Positions 12,520 to 24,440 of a stretch of 64,000 nucleotides of DNA are shown here, one piece after another (within the stretch, counting starts at the first letter, position 1; the number at the start of each line of letters is the position of its first letter). The translations under genes and the position numbers were made by a program. The notes under the pieces are model-generated. The model worked only from the letters and a program-made list of their open reading frames with translations, was not told where the DNA came from and ran no database searches. Source of the DNA: Gamarada debralockiae (Eukaryota > Ascomycota > Leotiomycetes > Helotiales > Hyphodiscaceae); NCBI GenBank assembly GCA_002803225.1, contig NXFV01001558.1, positions 1 through 64,000 on the forward strand, given 5' to 3'.

Positions 12520-12810
12520 GATTTAGATGCTTCAGATGTACCACGGCATTGGGAGGCGTTGTAACGGCTGATACACGAGATGGAGTAACACGTAGCATAG
12601 CGTCCTTATATGAGGCACAATACAACAATGATACCCAGATCCATCAGACATCATTGCATCAACCAATTGAACCATGACTTTTGAACTGCCATTTCTATCG
12701 TTAAGCTCTATGCGTCTCACCGCGACCCCTGGCCTTTTTATGCAGCAACCCTTTTTCACCCCTATCTCCATTCCGACCTCAGCATCAATCCACAAGTTCT
12801 CACCCACCGT

Positions 12811-13865
12811 CTAAAACCCATCAACCTTAACACCCTTCTCCTTCTCCAACACTAATCGCTCATTATTCGCATCAACCCACCATTGATGCGTCGGGTCCTT
12901 GCTGATGTTCTTACCCTCAGCATCCATCTCATCCCATGGCTTCGGCGCCAGAATATAATGGATATTCTTGACCTTATCATCCATCCAAATCGGCTTATGC
13001 ACGTCATCCCACCGTAGCGTCTTCAACGCATTATAGATGTAGGGAAGGGGAACCCAGCAGCCTCTGTACAGATCTGAGAGGAGCGACTGGTCCGCGAAAT
13101 CCATGTTCACTGCATCAGCTTCCATATGTGCTACGATCTGGTTGTAGACCGTGGTGGAGGGGTTCACAACTTGCAGACCACCGTTCATGAAGCCTAGAGG
13201 TCCGACGGCGGGGTCGGGAGCGGTCGTTTGGGCCACATCGGGGGTGCTGTGTTGGGAGGTGAAGGCGCAGTTTTCTGGGATCCTGTTCAAGTACCGCCCA
13301 TCAGTCTCCCTTCCAGCAGCTGATCTAAGTGAAAGAGAAGAGCCTACCAGTCTTTAGGATAATGCGGCTTCTTCAACGGATTACAAACACACGCATGACC
13401 CGCCGCAAAGACCTTCTTCCCCTTCCCCTCCAGACTCGGCGCATCAAGCTCCATCTCCATCAACTCGTCCATGTTCTGCATCACCAACATATCGCTGTCC
13501 AACTGCACCACACGATCATACTCCACCAAGCTGAACGGTGTGAGCTTGGACCAGCAATCGTAGAAACGTGGATCGTTGGAATAGTCTTTCCCTGCTTTGG
13601 GGAGAAGGTACTCGATGCGCTGTTTTGGGATTCCGCGGGCTTCGAGCGCGGCGTGTCCTTCGGCAGGGAAGGCATCGGTGTAGAGTGCTACTAGAGGATA
13701 TTTGGAGTTGTGCTTTTTGAGGGAGTAGTCGAGGGTTAGGAGGCCGGAGAGGTACTTTGTGTTGGTGATGAGGGTTGTCCAGACTGCTTTATATCAGCTT
13801 TCTTCCCTCAATCCTGGAATTCACATACCCTTCTTGGACTCCGTTACTCTCTTTCTCTCCGCCAT
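12811..13865 (-). CDS. Glycosyltransferase family 8 (glycogenin/galactinol-synthase-like)
   Basis: Complement(join(12811..13282,13348..13786,13829..13865)), 315 residues. Exon 1 codes 12 residues plus one base. The Rossmann-like start AVWTTLITNTKYLSG and the metal-binding DxD (LDSDM, DSD about residues 109-111) define GT8. Downstream GFMNGGLQVVNPS and the DQSLL motif are also typical of GT8. No signal peptide or membrane anchor, so probably cytosolic. Known relatives make galactinol-like or other alpha-linked sugars, or prime glycogen; the acceptor here is unknown. No autoglucosylation tyrosine region or long glycogenin C-terminal tail, so I disfavour glycogenin. Divergent from the mitochondrial carrier. 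Confidence 0.85.
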
Positions 13866-14366
13866 CTTTGTGGTCCGTATATAGGAACGTGGAATAAAAT
13901 ATATAGAGAATGTTTCTCTAGCAAAGGTGTCTTGAGAATTAGTGATCAGAATCGCAACTGTTAGCAAAACATGATGCTGTTTATGAATCCATGCCCAGAC
14001 ATTTGGATACACGGTACGCGTCTTTCAAGCTCCTCAAATGATCTCCAAACTGTTAGAGAGGTCCGCCGTTGCGACGACGATGGTGTTTTCTGTAACGACC
14101 CCACCAGGAGTCATGGAGGGGCAGTGGATTTTCAATTTTTTGAGGAATATCGACAGGGGTGTACACCCTTGCAGAAATCAGATCGCATCACTAAGCAGAT
14201 CGTCTTAGAGCTTCCTCCCACATGTGTTTCAAATGTATCTGATTTCCTCAACTGCCAAGATAGGTGATAACCTTGAGAAGAAGGTATTTGGACGACGTAC
14301 ACTCAGTTTTAATGTCCACAGTTCGGTATCGAGGGCTTGAGGAATCGTATCGGCCGACAACGGCCT
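13866..14366. promoter_or_regulatory. Divergent promoter interval, GT8 gene and mitochondrial carrier
   Basis: 501 bases between the two divergent start codons. No tandem repeats or strong motifs noticed; it presumably holds both promoters. Confidence 0.35.
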
Positions 14367-15531
14367 ATGTCGACGCAAACGGAGCAAGAGCATGCGGGCT
14401 TGAAGAGGACGAGAGATAGGGAAGGTGTGATGGCACAGGAGGATAAGAAGAAGAGTGCGAAGAATTATAAGGGGTTTGTTGCTGGGGTTTTCTCTGGCAT
14501 TGCGAAGTTGACGGGTTAGTATTTACTTCTTCCTATCTATCTTCAATGTCAATATTTGGAGCTCCATTGATGAGTCAACTCACACTGTCCTCTCTCAATT
14601 CTGGCAAGAATCTATCTACGTAGCTCAAGCTCAAAATACTAACCATCTCGCAGTCGGCCACCCCTTCGACACCATCAAAGTCCGATTGCAAACGTCAGAT
14701 AAATCTAGATTCTCCGGCCCCCTGCAATGTCTCCTCCACACTGTCCGCAAAGAAGGGATTTTCGGGCTCTACAAAGGCGCCACTCCCCCTCTCGTAGGAT
14801 GGATGTTCATGGACTCCATAATGCTAGGCTCCCTAACCTTCTACCGCCGCATCCTCCACCAAACGCTCTTCAACCCAAACCGCATGTTGACCTCTCCCAT
14901 CGGCATAGCTCGCAGCGACCAACCTCTCCCCGATGAGAAGATTCACAAGCTGCCCACCATCGGCCACGCTATGGCAGGAGTAATGGCAGGCGCAACAGTG
15001 TCTTTCGTTGCGGCGCCAGTGGAACATATTAAAGCGCGCCTACAAATCCAATACTCGAATAAGAAGAGCGAGAGGCCCTACAAGGGTCCAATCGACTGCC
15101 TGAAGAAAATCTACAAATTCCACGGCATACCAGGGATCTACCACGGTCTCTCCGCGACCTTGCTCTTCCGCTCATTCTTCTTCTTCTGGTGGGGCAGCTA
15201 CGACGTCTTCACACGCCTGCTCACAGAAAAAACCAACCTCAGTACCCCAGTAATCAATTTCTGGGCAGGGGGCTTAAGTGCGCAGGTCTTCTGGATAACG
15301 TCCTATCCTTCTGATGTTGTCAAGCAGCGAATTATGACGGATCCGCTTGCGGGCGGATTGGGCGATGGCGTTAGGAGGTTCCCAAATTGGAGGAGTGCTG
15401 CGCGGGCGGTTTATAGGGAGAATGGGTGGAGGGGGTATTGGAGAGGATTTTTACCGTGCTTTTTGAGGGCATTTCCGGCTAATGCTATGGCGTTAGTTGC
15501 CTTTGAGGGGGTTATGAGGGCGCTGCCTTAG
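14367..15531 (+). CDS. Mitochondrial carrier (SLC25 family)
   Basis: Join(14367..14514,14654..15531), 341 residues. The three carrier signatures Px[DE]xx[KR] are present: HPFDTIKVRL just after the intron, APVEHIKARL in the middle and YPSDVVKQR near the C-terminus. This gives three repeats of about 100 residues with six membrane helices in the inner mitochondrial membrane. The first in-frame ATG gives a hydrophilic, lysine-rich N-terminus. The carrier resembles the amino-acid/carnitine/ornithine subgroup (Ymc/Ort/Crc type; GLYKGATPPLVGWMFMDS). The substrate cannot be settled from motifs. Intron 14515-14653 is 139 nt, long for this window. The reading frame is intact. Confidence 0.88.
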
Positions 15532-15880
15532 ATTTTTACGATGTGTGTTGATATGAATAGCATTGCACGGCGTTCAGGGGCGGGAGTATCCATTGCGGTT
15601 ATGTATAGAATAGAATACAGAATCCCTCTTCCCCAACAACAAACAGAGTTCCGTGCATTCATTCATATCTTTTGGGGCGTTGTGTGTTGGTTAAGGAGGA
15701 AGATTGCTGTGGCCCACAGATCCATCATTCATTTCACGTTGAGCATTCATTATTGGAGATATTCAAATGACAGGACAGAAGCAGTTTAGTATTGGTCATT
15801 TATCTGCAGGATATGATCCAATATGACCCTTCCATCAATCCATCAATCTATCATGCATCCACATCACTCAAGCCAATCCC
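15532..15880. other. Convergent 3' interval
   Basis: 349 bases between the carrier stop and the eL22 stop on opposite strands; both 3' untranslated regions presumably lie here. Short TCCATCAATCCATCAATC direct repeats sit at 15830-15850. No gene. Confidence 0.5.
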
Positions 15881-16524
15881 TTACTCATCATCATCCTCAG
15901 CCTCATCGTTGACGACGTTGAAGAAGCGGAGCTCGTAAACGCCCTTCGACGTAGAGACGACACGGAGCCAGTCACGGAGTTGTTGCTTCTTGAGGAACTT
16001 CTTTGTCCTGTATATCGTATACCAATTAGCTTCCATCCCTCAAATATGCAAGAGGAAGAGCAGGATGTGGAAGGAGGCTTGAGGAACGTACAAGTACTTG
16101 AGGTATCTGCCAGAGAACTCGGTGTGTGCAACGACCTCGATCTTTCCCTCGCCCGCCTGGGAGATCTGGATGATATCACCGAGGTTGCCAACACGGCCGT
16201 CGACCTTAATCTTATCTTGAAGGAACTTCTCGAAGGCGGAGACGTCGAAGATCTTGTCGGATGCCGGTTGCGAAGCGTTGATGATGAACTTTCTCTCAAT
16301 TAGCCCAGCCCAATTCCAACCAATTCCTTCTCTCCACAGCATAATTGGGTAAGGGGAAGAGATAGGAAGGGAGAGTACATACCTTCTTCGTGACCTTGGC
16401 TTGCTTGCCCTTGGGCCCTGACTTCTGCAAATCGATGATCTTAGCCTACTGTATCACGCCGCAACCTCAAAAGAGGCGGGCCAACAGCAAAGCAGTTTCA
16501 TGTACATACTGTGGATGGTGCCAT
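15881..16524 (-). CDS. RPL22: 60S ribosomal protein eL22
   Basis: Four exons: complement(join(15881..16007,16092..16294,16383..16445,16510..16524)), 135 residues. Exon 1 codes only MAPST. The core is diagnostic: [20 protein letters not shown], then [39 protein letters not shown] and RDWLRVV, with an acidic C-terminus EAEDDDE. A cytosolic large-subunit protein. The exon 2/3 junction reads KK|RKF if the acceptor is ...ATTGAG; a neighbouring AG two bases downstream would break the frame. The many short introns near the 5' end are typical of ribosomal protein genes in filamentous ascomycetes. Confidence 0.93.
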
Positions 16525-17371
16525 TTTGATCGAGATTTGTCGCAAAGAAGTTAAATCCTACGATTCTCGAATTGGTTTGTGAGGACGTTGTGTCGTGGTG
16601 TTGTGAAAGTCGTGAAGAGGAAAAGGGAATTTGAGTCGAATTCGTTGTGCGCCCAAAAAATTCGAGCTAAGCGAGACTTGGGGTGTTTTTGGCATTTGAC
16701 GCCTTGCGATCAGATCAGGCAGGCTGACCTAAAACCCATGTGCTAATCCTTGTAGACCTTTCAAGTGAATTTGAAATGTCGATTTGTGTTTTGTTAATCA
16801 AATCGCAAGAAGTTCTGGATTTCTCCAGTGGGCTTTCCACTGTTGCCGTGGACATTGCCCTTCTTTTGCTGTTCTCAACAACCCAGTCATTGGAAGTCAC
16901 ACTGAGAGCCCTTAAAAGCGATGGAGCTTTTATTGCAACACTTATTTTTAAAATCGCTCACTAATATTGAATCATTGGAAGGGAAACGTAAAATCGATTC
17001 AAGGGTATCGTGAATCATTCGATTCCATTAATCTGTACTATGCCGTCCGAACCACCTGAAGGCCACAGTCCGTAGACATGCTGGCTGAAAAACATCGCAA
17101 AATCCCATGTCCATTACAATGCAAAATCGCGATCACTGATTATTATCCCTGTCCCACGTGTGCCAACTGCCAAGCCGTGCCGTAACCTGCTAGGGTATGT
17201 GCCGAGAACCTGATCGAAAGCCGAGCATTCCGTGGCCGTTGATGACGAACATAAAAACGCAAAACGCCGTGATGAATGGGTTATGCAGAGAATTCGATGA
17301 GGTTTATGGGAGGCGGGCCTCATCAGATATCGAGGTGCGGTAGGAAGTATAGTAGAGGGTCATCGTTGGGT
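16525..17371. other. Intergenic, eL22 promoter side
   Basis: 847 bases between the eL22 start and the PMP3 stop (both minus strand). Probably contains the eL22 promoter close to 16525-16700. No open frame above background and no repeats seen. Confidence 0.45.
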
Positions 17372-17776
17372 TTAGTACTTCAAAATGATATAGAGAGCGT
17401 GTATGACTAAGGAGTCCAAGCGTCAGCAGCTGCCAACTCGCGGATACAGACGGAAGATAGAGAATGGATTGCTATAAGATATACATACTGCCGGGGATGC
17501 TATTTGCCCAAGTTAGAACACATCATGATTGAGGGGTAAGAAATACTTACTATCCGAGAATTGTCAAGAGGATGTTGATCAACAAGTCAGCACCGCAGCC
17601 GCGCTCAAGGAAGACGCCAAGAGGTGGGAGGATGACGGCGAGAATGATCTTGCAGATGTCGCTATTGAAAATGTCAGTTTTCTGCTTCGGTTAGAAGCTC
17701 GAGTCGCACGGAAGTCTGGGAAAAAGTGACGTCCATACGCTCGATAGAGGCGTTCCTACCTGGCTGTGAAAGGCAT
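17372..17776 (-). CDS. PMP3: Plasma-membrane proteolipid Pmp3 (UPF0057/RCI2 family)
   Basis: Four exons, complement(join(17372..17406,17489..17499,17551..17661,17760..17776)), coding 57 residues; too split to appear as an open frame. Exon 1 codes MPFTA plus two bases. Exon 2 carries DICKIILAVILPPLGVFLER, the Pmp3 signature, with GCGADLLINILLTILGY. An 11-nt micro-exon gives IPG and the last exon codes IHALYIILKY. Two hydrophobic helices, no signal peptide. Family role: membrane-potential and cation tolerance at the plasma membrane. All four splice pairs are GT..AG and phases agree. Divergent from the YGR210c-type GTPase. Confidence 0.92.
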
Positions 17777-18854
17777 GATGGCTCAGTTCGTCTTTCTACG
17801 AAAGATTGAAAGTGATATTGGAGAGTTTGAGGTCTGATTTCTTGAAGAAATTGAGTATGTAAGAAAGTTGGTAAGAAATCAACAACAAAGTCCGGAGCTT
17901 GGGTTTATTTATGAGAAAGGCTGCCAAGCACCACACAACGTCACCAGTCGCTAGCGCACAGTAACCAAGGACTTACTAGAGATTCAGCCACATTTGCTCC
18001 ACAACTAATATTCGCCGATGATAGAACTACCTCTACGTCATCTCCCGGCCACAAATAGCTAGGACATGAGAAACCTGCATCTGACCCTGTTTTTAACTAG
18101 TAATTCCGAGGTCGATCTGAGCTGTGGCGCAGGCTGTGGCGCAGGATCGGATACATCATTGAGGACGACAACGTCTTTCTGAGTCTCTCTGAAAGTAAAT
18201 TCGAAGTAGCCAAGTGATTCATGCCTTCCTCATAGCTGATTACTGCGATTATGATAAGCAACAATTAATCAATAGATGCAAGGTTACTGTACATCCAATC
18301 ACAACCAGTTCCACAGTGCGTCTTCCGTTGATTCCGGGCACGCCAAGAGTGAAAGGATTGCGACCTCAGGTGAGCCCATGAAACTTGGTGTCACGAGGGC
18401 ACGCCTCAGTGATACCGTATTCTTCAAAATCATGCGATAAGCAATGGAAGAAGTATTTTTCAGGACTTGAGAACACCCCCATGCTCTGATAAGCAACAAT
18501 GAGAGACATCTCAACTTCCTGGTACCATTCTCACCGCGGGCGGAACTGTTTTAGATCGAAGAGAGCGTCAAAGAATTTTGAGGCTCAAACGCCAGAACGA
18601 ACGCCTGTGAAGGCTAGATTTTCCCTTAAACTTGTAAAGTACGTACAGTAGAAACGTAACAAATATACCACTTGACAGAAATCTTATGCGAGTAGCCTTG
18701 GCTGGTGAGGCGTAAGGCTGAGAGAGAAATGTCACTGCACGTGATTACTGTCAAAATAAGGTTTAAGTCCAAGCTCGCGGATAAATTTGTGCCACAAGTT
18801 GTCCGGAGTAGGAAAGTTCGCAACGAGATATCCTTCCTACGAGTTTCCGATAAA
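17777..18854. promoter_or_regulatory. Divergent promoter interval, PMP3 and GTPase gene
   Basis: 1,078 bases between divergent start codons, long for this window. It contains GCACGTGA (18736-18743) and a short tandem GCTGTGGCGCAG (about 18120-18145). Both promoters are presumed here. No gene supported. Confidence 0.35.
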
Positions 18855-20428
18855 ATGCCTCGAGACCCTCTGATCGGTTTAGTAGGAAAGCCTTCATCAG
18901 GCAAATCAACTACTTTAAACAGCTTAACAGATGCTTCGTCAAAAGTTGGTTGGTAACTTCTACAAATACCCCTCCACTGTACCCCACCTGCTCACAACAG
19001 CATTAGGCAACTTCCCGTAAGACACGACGCTCAAAGCCTCCCCACGAACGTCTACTGAATCTCTCCTAGCTTTACGACTATTGACCCTCAACGAGCCGTC
19101 GGATACCTCCAAATCGAATGCGCCTGCAAACGATACAACGTTTCTGATAGATGCAAGCCGAACTATGGGGCCTGTATAGACGGACGGAGATCTGTGCCTA
19201 TCGAGCTTTTAGACGTCGCGGGGCTGGTACCAGGGGCACATGAAGGAAAAGGATTAGGGAACAAATTTCTAGACGATCTACGGCATGCCGATGCCTTGGT
19301 GCACGTCGTGGACGTGAGTGGGACAACAGACGCAGAGGGCAAAGCTACAAGAGGATACGACCCCTCACAAGATATCGTATGGCTACGGTCAGAGATTGTG
19401 CAATGGATAAGAGGGAATCTAATGCAGAAATGGGGCTCGATTAAACGGCGACATGTTGCAGTGAAGGCTACGGCTGTGGAGACATTACAAGGGCAGTTCT
19501 CAGGATATGGATCAACGTCACAAGTAGTTGCGAGGACGTTGGATAAGTTGGGTTTGAAGGAGCCTTTGGAGCATTGGTCTGAAGAGACGATCGATAAGGT
19601 GGTGAATGCTTTTACGGACGAGAAATTCCCAACAGTTATCGCGCTCAACAAGATCGATCATTCAGACGCAGACAAGAACATCAGCAAGATTGCCAAGATG
19701 CAGGACCCCAAGTCAATAGTCCTCTGCTCCGCAATATCAGAAGTGTTCCTGCGAAAGCTGGCTAAGCAGGGATTCATTAAATATGTGGAAGGAAGCGAGT
19801 TCGTTGACACGCGGGAGGATCTAATAGCAGACGGAGATCCAGAGGGAGGCGGGTTGAAGGAGATGGACGAGAAGCTCAAGACTCGAATAGAGAACCTCAA
19901 AGATATGGTGCTTTACCGTTTCGGATCAACGGGAGTGGTTCAGGTTCTGTCACGAGCCGCAGAATTGTTGGGTCTCGTTCCGGTTTTCCCCGTTCGGAGT
20001 GTCACTTCATTCTCGTCTGGTGCTTCGGGCTCCAATGCTGTCTTCAGGGATTGCATCCTTGTCAAAAAGAACACTACCGTAGCTGAAGTTGCAAGGAAGG
20101 TGATGGGTGATGCCCCATTGGCTTATGTTGAAGGTACGTATGGCGGGGTCTAGGCGGGCATTCCTTGCCTTGCAGATGTGTCCCTCATCTCCCCATGTTT
20201 GCCAAGTCATGCCACAATCTGGGGTCATGATAGGTAGTATGGAGAAGCCCCCCATGCCCGCATCGTTCCTGAAAAATACTGACTCCGAGATCTTCCAGGT
20301 GCAGGCGGGGTAAGGGTATCTGAAGATGCAATTGTCGCTGTTGGCGAGAACGATGTGAGTCCACTTACTACCCTTATGCAAATCTCTCCTGACATTTGCA
20401 GATTCTCTCATTCCGAGTGGGGAAATAG
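18855..20428 (+). CDS. YchF-family P-loop GTPase, YGR210c type, with TGS domain
   Basis: Five exons: join(18855..18948,19007..19016,19070..20133,20299..20354,20402..20428), 416 residues (yeast YGR210c 411). G1 is GKPSSGKST at residues about 11-19; FPFTTIDP (switch) is assembled across a 10-nt exon; G3 is [18 protein letters not shown]4 is NKID. The C-terminal TGS part reads [24 protein letters not shown] and ends SFRVGK. The G4 motif keeps NKxD, unlike the OLA1/YchF branch (NxxE), so GTP specificity is expected. Related proteins associate with ribosomes; the exact job is unknown. Cytosolic. Confidence 0.9.
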
Positions 20429-20599
20429 AATGCGGGATATTGAATTAATTTGATGGGCTCGGTATCCTGGCGTTCAGTGGGCATGAGCAAGCATAGCAAC
20501 GGCGTCTAGGATCCAACATTTCGAATTTTATGGAGCAGAGAGCTATACGTCTACAATACAATTCTTCCCACATCCTCCTCACAATCCTCCTCCTTTCTC

Positions 20600-21047
20600 C
20601 TTCCCCAGTGTTATCTAGTGACCTTTCTATACACCTGGTCAGCAAATCTTCCCAACGATAACCTCAACAATCTCGATTGGCAACACAAGGACTGGCGCTC
20701 ACGCTCCCCCTCTCATCATTCATACCAATGGCCGGTTTCGGAGCCTCCTTATGATCCCTCTCCGCTTTCTTATTCAAATTCTCTTCCCTTCATCCCAGCC
20801 TTCTCACCAATCCCACTCGATCCCTCCCCCGACGCTCTCTCTGCCTTCCCCGACTTCGCTGCATCTTGCTGCACATTATGTGAATCCGTCTCTCTAGCTC
20901 TATGGTCTTCAGCCTTTCGACCTTCCCATTTTTGGTTGATTGAGGAGTTGGAGAGTCGGCGAGTTGTGGGGTATTGGAGGTGGCTTTCGAGATGGTTACG
21001 GGGGCGCGGTGGAAGGCGCCGGCGAGGAGACAATCGTTTGGTAACAT
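20600..21047 (-). pseudogene. Small hydrophilic 'GMNDERG' protein gene, frame interrupted
   Basis: From the ATG at 21047 the minus strand reads a presequence-like start (MLPNDCLLAGAFHRAP), then KVERLKTIELERRI. The protein-like reading then jumps one frame (HNVQQDAAKSGKAERAS..., about 20785-20885) and jumps back (NLNKKAERDHKEAPKPAIGMNDERG, about 20705-20780). I recognise the last stretch from small uncharacterised fungal proteins. Two compensating frameshifts fit best. One alternative is a pair of short introns (for example GTAACC..ATAG upstream, and a 43-nt GTGAG..AAAG downstream), which would keep a shorter gene alive. Possibly mitochondrial. Limits approximate. Confidence 0.4.
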
Positions 21048-21622
21048 TGCTGTGTGTTTGGGTGTTGTTTGTACTTTGGTTTGAAGTTTGATATGAATTG
21101 AAAGTAAGGCAAATCAAAGAAATCTAGAGCTTCAAAGCTACCCCAGATTCACGCAATATGGATGTCATCCATGTCACATGTGACTGACGAGGACAAAAGC
21201 TCCCCCCGTCTCTTCCTATCGGTACGAGGTAATTTTCACAAGAGAAACTTTTGGAATTACCAAATAGGCCAGCGGGAATAGCTGGGTTGAGCGGAATACG
21301 GTATGTTGTAAATTCTATCAAAAAAAAAAAAATTTTCGAGCGAGACTCAGTTCATTGAAACGAAGTCATGAAGTCCGGATACCTGAAATTTTGATAATTC
21401 ATAAGCTGCTACATATTTCGTTACAAAATAAACATTCTCGTGCTCTAGAGGCCGTGGGAATATTCGTATATATAAAAGTAAACCATCAAATAAAAAGAAA
21501 ACCCAGACTGTAAATGACAAAAGAGAAGTCACTCCTCTCCCTACAGCGCCAATGCGCCATTCTCACTCCGCCCAACAGAATATATACTGAGACAAAACAG
21601 ATCGAATATCGAAACGTTGTAA
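21048..21622. other. Intergenic, 3' of FacB gene
   Basis: 575 bases, including a 13-base A run (21321-21333). This is the probable 3' untranslated region of the FacB gene on the minus strand. No gene. Confidence 0.45.
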
Positions 21623-24440
21623 TCATAAGCCAAAAGTCGCATCCAATCCATCAAGTATGTACTGGTCGTTGGAAGTCGTACCGAACAAAGTATGTCTGTA
21701 GTCGAGCTGGCCAGGGCCTGGTAGGCCTAACTCACTCGCTGACATCTCTTCGCTTGAGCTCAAGCTATCCTCCGAGAAGGAGAGCACGCTTTGGGGAGGT
21801 GCAATTCCGCTGGTGAAATCACTCATGTTAAGTGAGGCCATGTCCCATGACTCAGGACTCCAGCAACCATACTGCGACGAAGAGGTATCTGTCAGCGATA
21901 GAGCAGGAGCTGGTCCAGGTCCGCCTCCATAAATCGCATCGTACAGATGGCGTTCGTCAAATGAGCCCAAAAGTACCTCCCATTCAGTAGGCGTCGCAGT
22001 AGCTGCTTTAGGGCCCGCATACGCTGAGGTGGGGAAGGCGGGTGTATGAGAGTTTTGTGCCTGTTGATTCCGAGATTGAACAGGTGACTGTGGCTGTGAA
22101 GGAATGGGAGTGTTGCTCAGCGAGAGGTAGTCGAGATTCGGAGGCTTCACGCTGGTGTTTGCACGAGGTTTCAACATCGTAGGTAACGGTGGAGCTGAAC
22201 CACGGTATTCCCGTTTGGACATGGGAGATTCAGAGCGCGTGGAGTCCATTGAACTTCGTCCGTGATGATGGCTTTCTTGACGCTGCGGCACAAGGTTCGG
22301 CATGGTAGCTCGTCTGAGTTTCTCTTGTTGCGAGAGCAAGTCGCTCTCACTCATGGTGGCACTGCCATGTCGGTACAGCTGAGGCTTGAGTTGCTTCTTG
22401 GGAACGGGGGGTGATGGAGTAGACTTTGAGCTGGTTGGAGCCAACATATTGCTGTCCGAAGTCCGGGCCTTGACGGCCTTAGGTTGATTGTCCAGATTGA
22501 TCATTGAAGCGGCGAGTCTCTTGAAGTCTGATGCTCCAGGCGCACTGGCCTTTTGAAGATACTTGATGACCACGGAGACCAAGCGTTGGCTGTCTTGCAT
22601 CAACTTACCCTCTTGCTTGAGATCCAGTCCTTGGTATAGAAGACTCAAGCCACAAAGGGTGAGCATCTCGTTCTTGTTCAAGCAGAACGAGAAAGACATG
22701 CTCCTTTCTTCGAGGAGCTGTACGATCTGGATGATGTGCTTGCTAGAATCGGCGAGTGAAATGACGGACGGCGAAGACTTGGTACCCAAGGTTGAACCAA
22801 CGGCGGGACGATGAATCAAAGAACGGATATAGTAATAAGCAAGAGACTACGACGAGGTTAGTACATTTCAATAAATAGTGGGATAGAGGAGCATACCAAT
22901 AATGCTGAGCGGCTGCCGGTGACGTCCGTTGACGGTTTGTCTTGGACGAATGTGAGCTTAAGATGTTGTGGGAGCTTGTCAGACCATTCATTCAATTCAG
23001 TCTCGAGAGTCTCAAATGACTGCAGTGATAGATCATGTGTTGCGGCTGAGGGATAGTTCTGCTCGAGAACCTTCGAAAGAATGCGCGACACACGGAACAG
23101 TGCCAAAGCACTAGAAATTTTGGTGTACTCGCCGGGAAGTGTAGGCTGGAATCCCTTCTCCGTTACATATTCATCATCAGTATCAGACGGATATTCCGCG
23201 TGGATGTCTTCTTCTTTGAGCAACTTAGGAAGACCAAGCAGCGCAGCAGAAAAGCTACACCCAATTAGTGGTTGTCACGACACGAAACCAGGCGTATGCT
23301 TACCAGTCGACAGTATACAGAGTCCAGAAGACCTTCTTTCGTGTCTCAATAGTCAAAGCGCCAAAAGAGAAGCGCTTCTGGCTTTGGTGCAAGCCAAGTC
23401 GATGGGAAAGTCCAACCGCGATTCCCTTGTAGTGTTGTAGTCGAGTATAATCGGCCTTTTGGATGCAATGAATCAATGCCAAGATGAGACATTGAAGTGT
23501 CACCAGTGTGTTGTCCATCAACACCAAATCAAGGGATGAGCGCCATTGATTCTCGCAAACAGTAATTTGGTCCCTGTCGGGCAAATCGGCAGACAGTCCT
23601 GCGATTCCGAACACGAGATGTAGCTGTGCAAGCTTGTGGTGATCTTTCATCTGATCCGGGTTCGCCATATACTCCTCGTACAAACGAAGGAACGTGGGCT
23701 TGTGAAGTACTGGAAAGAGAGGTGCCCACTCCTGGAAGTAGACGTTTACGCATCTGTCGGAGAACATGCGTGGGGGTGCGGTGGAGCCCTTTGGTGCTGA
23801 GACTGAAGAGAGGGATGAAGAGTCGCTTTGGACATTGAGGAATGCCTCCGTATTGAAACCTGCAAGAGACTTTCCACTCTCTTGGACTCTACGCTTGAAT
23901 GCATCTGTGAACGATCAGTGAAAAATCGACTCACACGTAACTTCGCCACATACCAACGAACGCTCTTCCACTTGAAGCTCCCATGAAATATAAATCGGAA
24001 TTCTCAGATCCCAACAACAACGGCGACGCCTGAACTCTAAAGATATCTTCTTTCGGTGGGGTGGGTATCGATTCCTTTCGATTTTCGAGCGGTGGGGAAG
24101 GCGTTGATAATATCATCGAAGGTCGTCTATTTGAATGCATCTTCGACAACATGTCTATTTTCTCGTCCTTTTCATCCAACAAGTCCTTCAACTCCCTAAC
24201 CTCGGCCTCCAACGAGCGCACTCTCTCTTCCAATGACTCTGTATATCCTCGAGGAAACGCCCTTCGACTGAGTTTATCGCTCGTCTTACACTCGAAGCCT
24301 ACGTTCGCACACTGCGAACAACACGGTCGGATCCCATCGCATCGTATCTTCTTGCTCCGACAACGGTCGCAAGCTTGCGCAATCCGACTCTGTGAGCTAG
24401 AGCCCACCTTGATAACTTTCATAGGCAGTATTCCAGGCAT
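21623..24440 (-). CDS. facB: Zn2Cys6 transcription factor, FacB/Cat8 type
   Basis: Complement(join(21623..22846,22897..23254,23304..23904,23954..24440)), 889 residues. The zinc cluster is at about residues 24-52 ([20 protein letters not shown]...GFEC), followed by a linker ([19 protein letters not shown]) and a leucine-rich coiled coil ([20 protein letters not shown]). This combination is characteristic of FacB/Cat8. The middle holds the fungal-specific regulatory domain ([18 protein letters not shown]). The C-terminus is proline/serine/glutamine-rich with an acidic end ([17 protein letters not shown]), a likely activation domain. Known role: nuclear activator of acetate/C2 utilisation and gluconeogenic genes. 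Three introns, all GT..AG and in phase. Length matches Aspergillus FacB (about 867). Confidence 0.93.
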
